From Evernia prunastri (Eukaryota; Ascomycota; Lecanoromycetes; Lecanorales; Parmeliaceae), in contig NKYR01000130.1 of assembly GCA_003184365.1 (NCBI GenBank), forward strand, positions 39,210 through 103,209: a stretch of 64,000 nucleotides of DNA, written 5' to 3'. The notes under the pieces are model-generated. The model did not search any database and had not been told where the DNA came from. It saw only the letters and a program-made list of their open reading frames with translations. A program made the translations under genes and the position numbers. Positions 55,635 through 64,000 of the stretch are shown here, in pieces. The stretch's first letter is position 1; every line of letters begins with the position of its first letter.

Positions 55635-57821
55635 ATGACGTCGCAAGAGCTTGTCGTTCGCCAGCCTCCTCAGTATGGCGGCTTCGAGGATACTCAGGAA
55701 GAGTTGGATTGGTACGGTAGCAACCCCGAGGGTATCGATCGTCGTACCCCGGAGGCCATGTATCCAGACGAGGTCCTTGACGTCGTCGCTAAGGAGGATG
55801 AGGAGGATAGCGATGGCGAATGGAGCAGACCCACATATTCTGACGCGTCTAGATCACCGTCACCAAGGCCTTCTTCCTCCGCTCCCTCCCTAAAGCGTAA
55901 AGCCTCCGGTGATGTCGTCGCCCCCAAGAAGGCCCGGAAGGGTAGCAAGCGGAGCAAACCGGTCCCTACCATGTCCCCCGAGGCGGTGTCAACAATACTA
56001 AAATTGCCTCCCCATACTCCCGAGACGCGTCAGGCTGTTTTTTCGTTGAATGCGCCCGTGTCATGGACAGCAGAGCAGTACGAGGCGTATTGGCCATTGA
56101 TGGACAATCTCTGGGTATGCAACAAGCCCAATAACGCGATGACTGGTAAAGGCACTCAGTCCTCCTACTGGTGGTGTCGTCTACACAAGGGGGAGACTGT
56201 TAGCGAGACTCATGGGCAAAAAAATAAGCAACTGCGACACGTCCCTCCCTGTGGTATGAAGCTGAAAATGGTGAAAGCATTCAGCCAATCTGACAGCAGT
56301 ATCTTAATGACTGTTGTACTCTCGCTTCATTTGGATAAGAAGAGTCCCTGCCAGCAGCATAATCACGAGCGTGATTACGTCGATCAGGTCAAAATCAATT
56401 CCTTCGTCATGACTGCCGCTGGTGAAGCTGTTTCCAAAGGCTGGCAGATTGCCTCGATCTATAGCAATTTGAGAGGCGTCAAATGGACTGGAAACCTTTC
56501 TGCCCTGGAGGCTGCTGGTGGGAAGCACCTAAAGCTATTGCACTGCCATAACGCCGGCGCCGAATGGAAGAAGTCTCATCCTGACGGGCGCATTCAAGGT
56601 GCCAAAGATGCATGGGAAATCCAGTGGGCTGACTGTCTGACGTCNGCGTCTTCGCTACATGGTTACAGACGACTCAGCAGCTGAACAGAAGGCTGTTCGA
56701 CTAGCCTTCGGAGGCCTTGATGAAGGTGAGCAAGAGGTGGACCATTTTCTATGCCGGAAGCATAGCGAACGCACCTTGAAGCGAGAATTAGGGGGTGAGG
56801 GGTGTAAGAAGTCATTCGAACACCTCTACAAGGCCCTCTACTATCGATTTTCGGCGCATGGATGTATAGAAGAGATCAACTCTGCAATTGCTGCTGCGCC
56901 TGACTCGAAAAAGGAGTACATTCGAAGAGAGTGGCTCAGTACCAGGAAACTGTGGGCTTATTACGCCCGTCAGCATTCGTGCTTACTTTTGCAGGTAACG
57001 ACCACTAATGCAGTGGAGTCATGGCATCATTCCCTCAAGATTCATGCGCAGGGCAAGGGCTCTATGCTACGATTCAGCCTGTCCGGGGTAGCCCTACACA
57101 CTCTGAAGATTGCTGACCAATGGGAGCTCCGCGAAGAAGAGACTGCTGCCCGGTTCAGGACATATCAGTCTGCTGAGTGTCAGCTATATCCTGAGCTAGC
57201 TAAGTTTCCTGGTCCCGTGCAACAGCTCATAGTAGGCCAGCTGAAAAAGGCAATAGAGGCGCAAGACGAAGGTATGTACTGCTATCGCTAAGCGACTATT
57301 TATTGACCGATCTAGGCGAGATCCCACGAAGCCTCAATGACGAATTATCCTGCACGTGCGTGTTTTATCGGCAATACCAGTTACCGTGCTCCCACCTCTG
57401 GCAATTCAATCTCATGAGTAACGCCTTTGCGGAGGCCGATTGGAAGAGGTGGGCCTACATGTTTGAAGAGGGTGGCTTTGAGATCTACGAGAGTACGACC
57501 AAGGAATACGTCACCAAGGATATCTACGATGAACCGGACGGCCCCAGCAAGCATATGCTGGACGTTCGGGAGGTACTCGAAGAGATCAAGACGAAGTTCT
57601 ATGATTTGGAAGCCGGTACCGTGGATTGGGAGGACGATGTGAGGGAGCGGATTTCCGCTCAGTGGGTCGCTATGTTACGTCAAATGACGGGCCCGATTCG
57701 TCAACAGGGGGTTGAAGAGGCCCTGAAAGAGCTTACCGATAACGGGCATGATATAGCTAAGCTGAGGAGACGCGACATGGATAGCGACGTGGCTGTTGAC
57801 GTGGATAGCGACAACGAGTAG
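55635..57821 (+). mobile_element. MULE (Mutator-like, Hop type) transposase with missing segment
   Basis: Cut-and-paste DDE transposase. The N-terminal half is charged, with a basic stretch (KKARKGSKRSKP) and a zinc-binding-like region (WWCRLHKGET…CGMKLKM…QQHNHERDY). After an N at 56645 comes MVTDDSAAEQKAVRLAF (DDE-region Asp), DHFLCRKHSERTLKREL, and TNAVESWHHSLK. A 44-nt intron (57272–57315) joins in frame to the SWIM zinc finger CTCVFYRQYQLPCSHLW, and an acidic tail ends at 57821. The segment expected between the two halves (start of the DDE domain) is absent. The N is a collapsed join hiding real sequence, so intactness cannot be judged. An ATG at 55593 is also in frame. Confidence 0.82.
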
Positions 57822-57877
57822 ATATCCACTCAATAAACCCCCAGATTTGGCGACAGCAAGGTCTCCCTATACCCCAT

Positions 57878-58137
57878 AGTAGACTGCGAACCCCGCTGGA
57901 TCTCCCATACAAACTCCGCCCTGACTAGCAGTCATATGGGCGGGCCACCATGGCCCGCATGGAGGCCCTCTCCAGCTCTCCGCCCCGCTGGAGGCGACAG
58001 CATAGCCCCCCCCAGTAGACTGCGAACCCCGCTGGATCTCCCATACAAACTCCGGCCTGACTAGCAGTCATATGGGCGGGCTACCATGGCGCGCATGGAG
58101 ACCCTCTCCGCTCCACTGGAGGCGATAGCGAGGGCAC
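57878..58137. repeat. Direct tandem duplication, 136-bp period
   Basis: Two copies start agtagactgcgaaccccgct at 57878 and 58014 and share tctcccatacaaactccg, ctgactagcagtcatatggg and ccatggcccgcatgga, with few differences. It lies between the MULE stop and its presumed right end, probably subterminal repeats of the element. Confidence 0.8.
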
Positions 58138-58358
58138 CGGCGACGATGACAGTGAGTAGAGCATTTACGATGGTGATGTCACGTTATTTACGTGTGGCGG
58201 CCACCTAATTTGCTCAGCCACCTGTATTCGACGCTAATGGTATTTTACTTGGGATTGGCTGAGGTTTAAAAGCATCCTCCCCGTCACACTAGAAACGCCT
58301 CCCGCAACATAATCTACAAGCTAAACTCAAGGCTACACCTAATTAAAATATACCCCCA

Positions 58359-58448
58359 GTCGACCAACTATCAATGAGAAGTATGGACTGGTTCAACTAT
58401 TAATTCCCGAACCAGTCCAGACTATTGATTGGTAGTTGGTTGGTCGAC
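58359..58448. repeat. Long imperfect hairpin
   Basis: gtcgaccaactatcaat at the left pairs with attgattggtagttggttgg…tcgac at the right. An inner arm actggttc pairs with gaaccagt. It could be a MULE terminal structure or a separate short palindromic element. Confidence 0.55.
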
Positions 58449-58740
58449 CATCGGGAGCGTTGGAGTAGAATGTTTTAGAACATCGAGAGTCCATCAACAC
58501 TCCATCAACAATCCCTCAACAACCCATCAACACCCCCATCAGAGACCCACCACCGCACGAGAGTCAACGCCCCTCTACCTATTGCTAATGCCTACGCGTA
58601 AGAGTACTCGTCAATAAATCTCATTGGCTTGATAAAGGGTTTAACTTATGTAGCTCTGGGTTCAGCTCATGCAGACTACATGTTCTATTTAGAGAATAGA
58701 CACTCGACAGCCTATGATCCTTATCTTTAATTTCTCACCC

Positions 58741-58806
58741 TCGGCTCACCTTGCTTCTTCTCGGCTCACCTTGCTCATTCAGGCTCACCTTGCTTAGGCT
58801 CACCCT
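58741..58806. repeat. Short tandem repeat, ggctcaccttgct
   Basis: Four near-perfect units of ggctcacc(ttgct), with variable spacers of 4–7 bp. The following 58875–59102 contains a 75-codon ORF with one hydrophobic stretch (YVVLAVILVILGNMGC) that I do not recognise. Confidence 0.6.
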
Positions 58807-59701
58807 TTCAGGGCGAGTTTCAGGCGGCGAGAAACGCCTTAGCCCACGCAAAATTCTCCACGCGGTCCAAGATTATGCAGGTGGGATCATTAGTAAAAAA
58901 TAACCCCAACTGGAAAGAATCGGCGGACTTCTTTCAGGGGTCTTGGAAATACGTAGTACTCGCAGTAATACTAGTAATACTCGGCAATATGGGCTGTTTT
59001 AGGAAACGAGTAGCTGCAGTGATTGGGGGCCGAATCTTAAAGAGAGTGGTCAGACATGTCAATGTTGAACGCCAATCATATTTTTCTGAAGCACACGCCT
59101 AATTCCTTATTCGTTTTATGTTGAGTAAAACAAACTCTTCGACATCATCCTATAAAGCAAATCCAGCAGCATGGAGCATACTGTATTGCTAATGAGTGCA
59201 AGAAAGATAGCACAAGCCCTATTCATATGCACGTAGACAACGCAACAATTCAAGACCTTTGAGGACTTGATCGCTGCTCCGCTCAAAGTAAAGTTCATCT
59301 TTAACTCACACGAGGAAGAGATAGATTGATGTTTCAAAAGAGAATATTTAAATATTAATATTGATTGATTGATTGATTGATTGTTTTATACGCCTATGCT
59401 AGCTACTTGATGTAAGCTAATGAGGGTAACATTAACGCTGAACCAGCTTTACGGCTGGGCGTTGAAGAAACCTGAGGGCGAACCTCTGGACAAAAACTTC
59501 AACTAAACAGTACGCTCTCCCTTCTGCTGTGCTCCTTAGGAGCCCTATTACACCACCGCACATCTCTCTACCTCTTTGCGCCGACTCTTCTATTCTCTGA
59601 CTTTTGTATCTCTGATCCCCCCCGCCTCTAGAGGCGGGTACGATCGCTTCTTCGTGCGCCCTTTTTGGGCTTAATGGTCTCCTCTACCCCGAGGGGATTA
59701 A

Positions 59702-60075
59702 TATTGATAAAACGCTAAAAATAATAACAAATAAAAAACTCTTAATCGAGTTTAAAAATATTTACTTAAATAAAAATATAAATAGTAAGTATTTTTCGTA
59801 ATTATAAAAATTATAATTAATAAATATAAAAAGAGAATATAAACGAAATACGCGAAAAATATTACGAGAATATAAAATAAAAAGAAAATAAATTAAATAA
59901 AAAAATAAATAAAAAAATAAATTTAATTTAAATATATATTAATATAAAAAAATAAAAAATAGTTTAATTCGAAAAATAAAATTAATATAAAAACGTAATA
60001 TAAAATATGATTTAAATAATTCAATATATATAAATAATAAAATAAAGTATTTTTAATTACGAGAAATATTAAGAT
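59702..60075. other. AT-rich, RIP-like block
   Basis: Almost only A and T with TA-rich words (aaataaatttaatttaaatata). The remaining C and G sit mostly in CG dinucleotides (ttcg, acga) while CA and TG are rare. This is the signature of CpA-directed C-to-T mutation. No coding sequence. Confidence 0.7.
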
Positions 60076-60078
60076 ATT

Positions 60079-60304
60079 TGTTAGTATGCATTGATAGCAT
60101 CTATGTTCATAGCACAGTAGAGGCTGGTGATAGTTGACTGCGCGCCTAGCGCAACACTAGGCACACACACTAGCTAAGCGAAGAGGTATATCTTGCCTCT
60201 TCGCCTGCACCTCTTAGCAATGCATCTACATTTACAATTATCAAGACTATGCATATGCAAGTAGTGATAAGTAACTGGACAATCACACCTATGTGAAACC
60301 AACA
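60079..60304. mobile_element. Solo LTR, family 1 (226 bp), TSD ATATT
   Basis: Starts TGTTAGTATGCATTGATAGC and ends GTGAAACCAACA (TGTT…AACA termini). It is flanked on both sides by ATATT (60074–60078 and 60305–60309). It is not itself AT-rich although it sits in RIP-like DNA, so it inserted later or escaped mutation. Identical in length to the LTR at 61219. Confidence 0.93.
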
Positions 60305-60863
60305 ATATTAAAATTAAAATTAATTTTAGTTTAAAAAATAATAAATAAGTTTTTATACGAGAAAAAAAAATAAAGTAATTTTTAATATATATAAATTTTC
60401 GTATTGATTGATTGATTGCTTAATACGCCTATCTAGTAAACTATTTTACTAATCAGGGAGTTCCTCGAATATTTGTAGCGCTGAAGAAACCTTTCGGACA
60501 AAAACTTCAACTTATCCTCTCGTGTTATCATTGTTGTCAACTCTTAGTCTTTGACTGTCAAGTTGTTGCCACAAACCACTGTCACTTCCGTTCTCTTTCA
60601 GTCTGCCGCTATTGTTTCCGTGATTGTCTCCTTCTATGCCTTCTTTTTGCTTCCCCTCTTCTCCTTACCCTTTTTCTTGTTTTTGGTTTCTTTGTCTAGT
60701 CCTAGCGGTAATTTGGACCGAGCCAATTGCTCTTGGGCCAGCGAGAATTGATCGAGACGTCCTATTTTGATCATCCATCGTGCGGCAGCGCGTATTCCGT
60801 GCTTCTGTGTCAAGATTTGTCGATAATCTGACGTGCCGACTTGTTCAATGAGTTCTCTTCTCN

Positions 60864-61169
60864 ACGCTGCAGATCTTTACCTCGCAGCTCGGACTACCGC
60901 TGATTCCAACGATCGTTTGCACGGATTCGTATTCACTCTACGAATGCCTCGTCAAGCTCGGCAGCACCAAGGAAAAGCGCTTGATGATCGATATCATGGC
61001 GCTCAGACAATCCTACGAACGCCGCGAGCTGCTCGAAATCCGATGGATCAATGGCGCTGATAACCCTGCCGATGCCATGACGAAATCGACCGCCAATAAA
61101 GCCCTAGAAGCTTTTGTTTCTGATAACACGATCACGGTAAGAATAGATGGATGGGTCAAGCGTGGATAG
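60864..61169 (+). pseudogene. Ty1/copia RNase H C-terminal remnant
   Basis: Directly after the N at 60863 the frame reads GLPLIPTIVCTDSYSLYECL, LMIDIMALRQSYERRE, LLEIRWINGADNPADAMTKS and on to a stop at 61169. This is the end of a Ty1/copia polyprotein RNase H (tether DNPADAMTK typical). The rest of pol is absent; sequence left of the N is unrelated, so the N is a contig join. A 50-bp spacer leads to the LTR at 61219, as in a copia 3' end. Confidence 0.88.
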
Positions 61170-61218
61170 GAAGCTCTATGGAGGCAGCAGGGTCCAAGCA
61201 CAAAAGAAGAGTTGCCAG

Positions 61219-61444
61219 TGTTAGTATGCATTGATAGCATCTATGTTCATAGCACAGTAGAGGCTGGTGATAGTTGACTGCGCGCCTAGCGCAACACTAG
61301 GCACACACACTAGCTAAGCGAAGAGGTATATCTTGCCTCTTCGCCTGCACCTCTTAGCAATGCATCTACATTTACAATTATCAAGACTATGCATATGCAA
61401 GTAGTGATAAGTAACTGGACAATCACACCTATGTGAAACCAACA
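61219..61444 (+). mobile_element. LTR, family 1, 3' LTR of the copia remnant
   Basis: 226 bp, same sequence as 60079–60304. Flanks differ (GCCAG left, TCAAG right), so it is not a solo LTR. Its position just after the RNase H end marks it as the 3' LTR and assigns family 1 to Ty1/copia. Confidence 0.9.
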
Positions 61445-61857
61445 TCAAGTTAAATAATTTATATATTGACGATATAATTAATTTAAATAAGAAAGGTAAG
61501 AAGAATAAGACTGTACTAAAAGTTTTCGATCTTTGTTAATTTCTTCGCTACTTCGAAATCTATAAAGTCGTTATTTATTATTTCGTCGTCTCTAAAATAG
61601 TAATATAATTAATTAAAATTCTCGCACTATATCATATTCGAATTTTCGACTTTTCTATTTACTATCGCTTTAATTTCATTCGAAGCTATTATATTTTTTT
61701 ATAATCGCTCGTATCTACAGCGATTAAAACGACTCTCTCACATAATTTAAAGAGAATTAAAATTATTTAAATCTTTTAATAAAAAAGACGATCGTCGAGA
61801 GAGCGTTTAATTTCAGTGAAACGATGAATAAATCTGCGAGAGTCTTATCGTCGTTAA
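61445..61857. other. AT-rich, RIP-like block with retained CpG
   Basis: By eye about twenty CG dinucleotides but only about eight CA and seven TG in some 400 bp. TA and AT words dominate. No open frame of note. It is probably an old transposon mutated past recognition. Confidence 0.7.
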
Positions 61858-62082
61858 TGTTACGGACGTACCCTAGCTGTCAGGTACAAAGGGAGTGTTT
61901 ATGGCTATGTGTCAGGCACATAGAGTATTTATTGGTCATTGACACATTCTCATTATCACATAGGCTAGCGGGGATTCTTCCTAGTATTTAAGCGCTCTTC
62001 TCCTGTGTACATATTCGCTCTTTATCTAGTTGTCTTATTCAATTTACCCCCATTAGACTTGACTCTGGGCACGGTTCTGACA
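61858..62082. mobile_element. Solo LTR, family 2 (225 bp), TSD GTTAA
   Basis: Starts TGTTACGGACGTACCCTAGC and ends GGGCACGGTTCTGACA. GTTAA flanks it on both sides (61853–61857, 62083–62087). It contains a TATA-like tatttaagcgctc near 61985. Superfamily cannot be told from the LTR alone. Confidence 0.92.
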
Positions 62083-62190
62083 GTTAATAAAAAACTGCTA
62101 TAATTTCAACGTCTTTTAATTGTATATTCGCGAATTATATTCTTATAAGCATTTTTGTAATAATTACGATTAAGATTACTCTTTCTTAAC

Positions 62191-62619
62191 GTGTTTTAAA
62201 GTATTTGTCACGGTACGCCAAGGCCTCCTTAGAGGCTACCGCCTGAATAGGCTTAGCGCGGCTATCTCCGCACATATCTGCCCTGCAGGCACATAGAATA
62301 ATCAATAATCTTTCCACTACACATAAATATATGACATCCAGTCCTATTTCCTTGACAGTATTCTTCGAATTTAATTTTAACTTTATATCGCTTAATTGTC
62401 ATAGTTTTAGCTTAGCCCAGTAAGCCCCGGAGCTTGAAAGCCTCCGAGGCTTGCCCTAATTGGGAAATGAGATCTTGGCGCGAAGAAGACTTCATAGGTT
62501 TTCCTTCCTACTTCGTGATTCTTCTTCTTCTTCTTCGCGCAATATGTACTTAATCACCTTACATATATAGTTAGTATATATGACTATTTCTCACCTGTAT
62601 CAAGATTTCTTTCGATAAG
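62191..62619. repeat. Block repeated at 63574–64000
   Basis: The segment from gtgttttaaagtatttgtca to ctttcgataaga recurs after the N at 63573 with one substitution (gguttttcc-type T to C near the end) and one fewer CTT unit in the cttcttcttc microsatellite. It includes the family 3 LTR and its target duplication. Confidence 0.9.
62206..62357. mobile_element. Solo LTR, family 3 (152 bp), TSD GTATT
   Basis: Starts TGTCACGGTACGCCAAGGCC and ends CCTATTTCCTTGACA. GTATT flanks it on both sides (62201–62205, 62358–62362). Short for an LTR, so a TRIM or a small LTR family is possible. Confidence 0.88.
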
Positions 62620-63190
62620 ACGTTATATTAAATATAGCGATAACAAATAACGATACGTGCGCTATTCGTGTCTTAAGATAATTATTTCGAAGATTTTCGT
62701 CTTATAAAGACGTCTCACTGTTCTAGAACAGTTCATATTTTACATTTATAAAAAATGTGATTATTAATACTTTCGAGAATATTCTTCGCGATATTGATTA
62801 GATAGATTATTATTTAGATTATTTCTTTCGACGAGAGATTGCTATCGAAATAAGACAAGTCGATCTCAGCGACTTCGAAATTATGATTCCTGAAAAATGA
62901 AAGTCAGACGTCTTTCGTCTTTATATGATAACTTATCTATTATATATACTTATCGTCTCACGTCGTTATCAAAACAATTCGATTTTATTCGACTACGATT
63001 AATTTCGATATATCGTCTTCTATTTTATTTAGTTTTAATGCGATTAATCTTTAATTATTGCTTGAATTTGAGAGTTTTTCTAATGCTAAGATACGAGAAT
63101 ACGTCTATAACGATCTCTATTTAGTGATTTATCTCGATCTGAAATAGATTAATTAAGTAATTTATTGATATATTGTTTAGATTACATATT
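62580..63190. other. AT-rich, RIP-like block
   Basis: TA-rich with CG retained (ttcgacgaga, cgtcttat, atatcgtcttc). ORFs here, such as one of 75 codons at 62897, are products of composition, not genes. Confidence 0.65.
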
Positions 63191-63193
63191 TTC

Positions 63194-63460
63194 TGTAACG
63201 GGGTCTAGGCATGCGTGACTGAGCAACTCGTATATTGGTTACTAGATAGACTGAATCCTGAGGAACCCAAGTGGGAATCCTCAGAGGCAGCATATTTAGC
63301 AGGGGAGAGTGCACCCCCATGCCAAGCAAACTTACTATGCGACTGCTATAGCCGCACAGCTACACCAGAGGGATAGTCTCCCGGATCTGGCCTAGATGTA
63401 TGTTGGATTCCTGGACTTCTGGCAGGCCGCCTCATGCCTAGAGACCTCATGGCCCTTACA
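63194..63460. mobile_element. Solo LTR, family 4 (267 bp), TSD TTTTC
   Basis: Starts TGTAACGGGGTCTAGGCATG and ends CTCATGGCCCTTACA. TTTTC flanks it on both sides (63189–63193, 63461–63465). A diverged terminal part of the same family is at 50810–50888 on the minus strand. Confidence 0.92.
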
Positions 63461-63588
63461 TTTTCGCGATAATATAACGAAGATTAATCGTTATAGCAGA
63501 ACTGAGAGTTAGTCGTTTATATTAATATCGCTATACTTCTCGCATAAACATAGTTTATATACATTTACTGTTNGTGTTTTAAAGTATT

Positions 63589-63740
63589 TGTCACGGTACG
63601 CCAAGGCCTCCTTAGAGGCTACCGCCTGAATAGGCTTAGCGCGGCTATCTCCGCACATATCTGCCCTGCAGGCACATAGAATAATCAATAATCTTTCCAC
63701 TACACATAAATATATGACATCCAGTCCTATTTCCTTGACA
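63589..63740. mobile_element. Second copy of solo LTR family 3, same TSD
   Basis: Same 152 bp, same GTATT target duplication (63584–63588, 63741–63745) and same flanking DNA as 62206–62357. The shared flanks show that a whole segment was duplicated, or assembled twice, rather than two independent insertions. Confidence 0.88.
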
Positions 63741-64000
63741 GTATTCTTCGAATTTAATTTTAACTTTATATCGCTTAATTGTCATAGTTTTAGCTTAGCC
63801 CAGTAAGCCCCGGAGCTTGAAAGCCTCCGAGGCTTGCCCTAATTGGGAAATGAGATCTTGGCGCGAAGAAGACTTCATAGGTTTCCCTTCCTACTTCGTG
63901 ATTCTTCTTCTTCTTCGCGCAATATGTACTTAATCACCTTACATATATAGTTAGTATATATGACTATTTCTCACCTGTATCAAGATTTCTTTCGATAAGA

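Larger units (their letters stand above)
55400..58274. repeat. Inverted 20-bp pair flanking the MULE, candidate TIR parts
   Basis: ttggctgaggtttaaaagca occurs at 58255–58274, and its exact reverse complement at 55400–55419, on either side of the transposase gene. Sequence next to them is less similar, and I could not define outer ends or a 9-bp target duplication, so this may be part of terminal inverted repeats or a shared promoter motif. Confidence 0.4.
59361..60510. repeat. Two related repeat copies with (GATT)n heads
   Basis: At about 59361–59510 and 60403–60510, gattgattgattg is followed by tttatacgcctat/cttaatacgcctat and ends with gaagaaacct…ggacaaaaacttcaact. The copies are alike in order but differ in length. 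A microsatellite at one end would fit the 3' tail of a minus-strand LINE or SINE, but no coding part is seen. Confidence 0.45.

Noticed and set aside
60079..61444. A single complete LTR retrotransposon bounded by the two family 1 LTRs
   Set aside because: The left LTR has its own matching target duplication on both sides, and the outermost flanks (ATATT and TCAAG) do not match. It is therefore a solo LTR next to the 3' end of another element.
62897..63124. 75-codon ORF in the AT-rich block
   Set aside because: The amino-acid content simply mirrors AT-rich composition, with no conserved motif or codon bias.

Overview
The window comes from a filamentous ascomycete (Pezizomycotina). Genes carry many short GT–AG introns of about 45–60 nt with GCTGAC-like branch sites. 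The protein families are fungal: NB-ARC and NACHT receptors, a FRE ferric reductase, a CorA-like membrane protein, DUF7924, a DUF3435 recombinase and a MULE transposase. The right end is AT-rich in the way left by repeat-induced point mutation (RIP). I cannot place it below class. This is accessory, repeat-rich DNA: about half of the recognisable genes are broken, and several families occur as multiple decayed copies.

Layout. 0–8.2 kb: a broken FHA-kinase at the left edge, an intact ferric reductase (526 aa once spliced), a MADS-box-like gene, two coiled-coil proteins and a secreted or anchored protein. 8.4–18.8 kb: two large NLR genes (nucleoside-phosphorylase, NB-ARC, TPR) in inverted orientation around a CorA-like gene. 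Their NB-ARC C-terminal halves and 126-bp TPR repeats are nearly identical while their N-termini have diverged. The TPR arrays also break the assembly (225 N plus single N). 19–25 kb: a DUF7924 pseudogene, an F-box-like gene and a zinc-finger gene. 25.5 kb: a MITE with TA target duplication. 26.6–31.1 kb: a rearranged FHA fragment and an unusual FHA–kinase–KilA-N/APSES fusion. 31.3–33 kb: a repeat protein split by one TGA. 33–37 kb: low-complexity and tandem-repeat DNA. 37–46 kb: three further MADS-like mini-genes (two dead), a frameshifted hypothetical gene and a hydrolase–NACHT NLR carrying RIP-like damage. 46.5–49.6 kb: a transposed piece of the first NLR locus abutting a DUF3435 tyrosine recombinase (Starship-captain/Crypton type) with catalytic motifs and all splice junctions intact. 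49.7–55.4 kb: coiled-coil, RING and membrane-protein genes with a tandem duplication. 55.6–57.8 kb: a MULE transposase with sequence missing at an N. 58–64 kb: solo LTRs with perfect 5-bp target duplications, a Ty1/copia RNase H remnant and RIP-like AT-rich DNA.

How the parts relate. The NLRs are probable self/non-self or defence receptors. Their near-identical repeats look like concerted evolution. A ferric reductase, NLRs and a DUF3435 recombinase are gene types reported as Starship cargo and captain, but no element boundary can be shown here. Coordinates of spliced genes below span introns; start and stop choices are explained in each entry.
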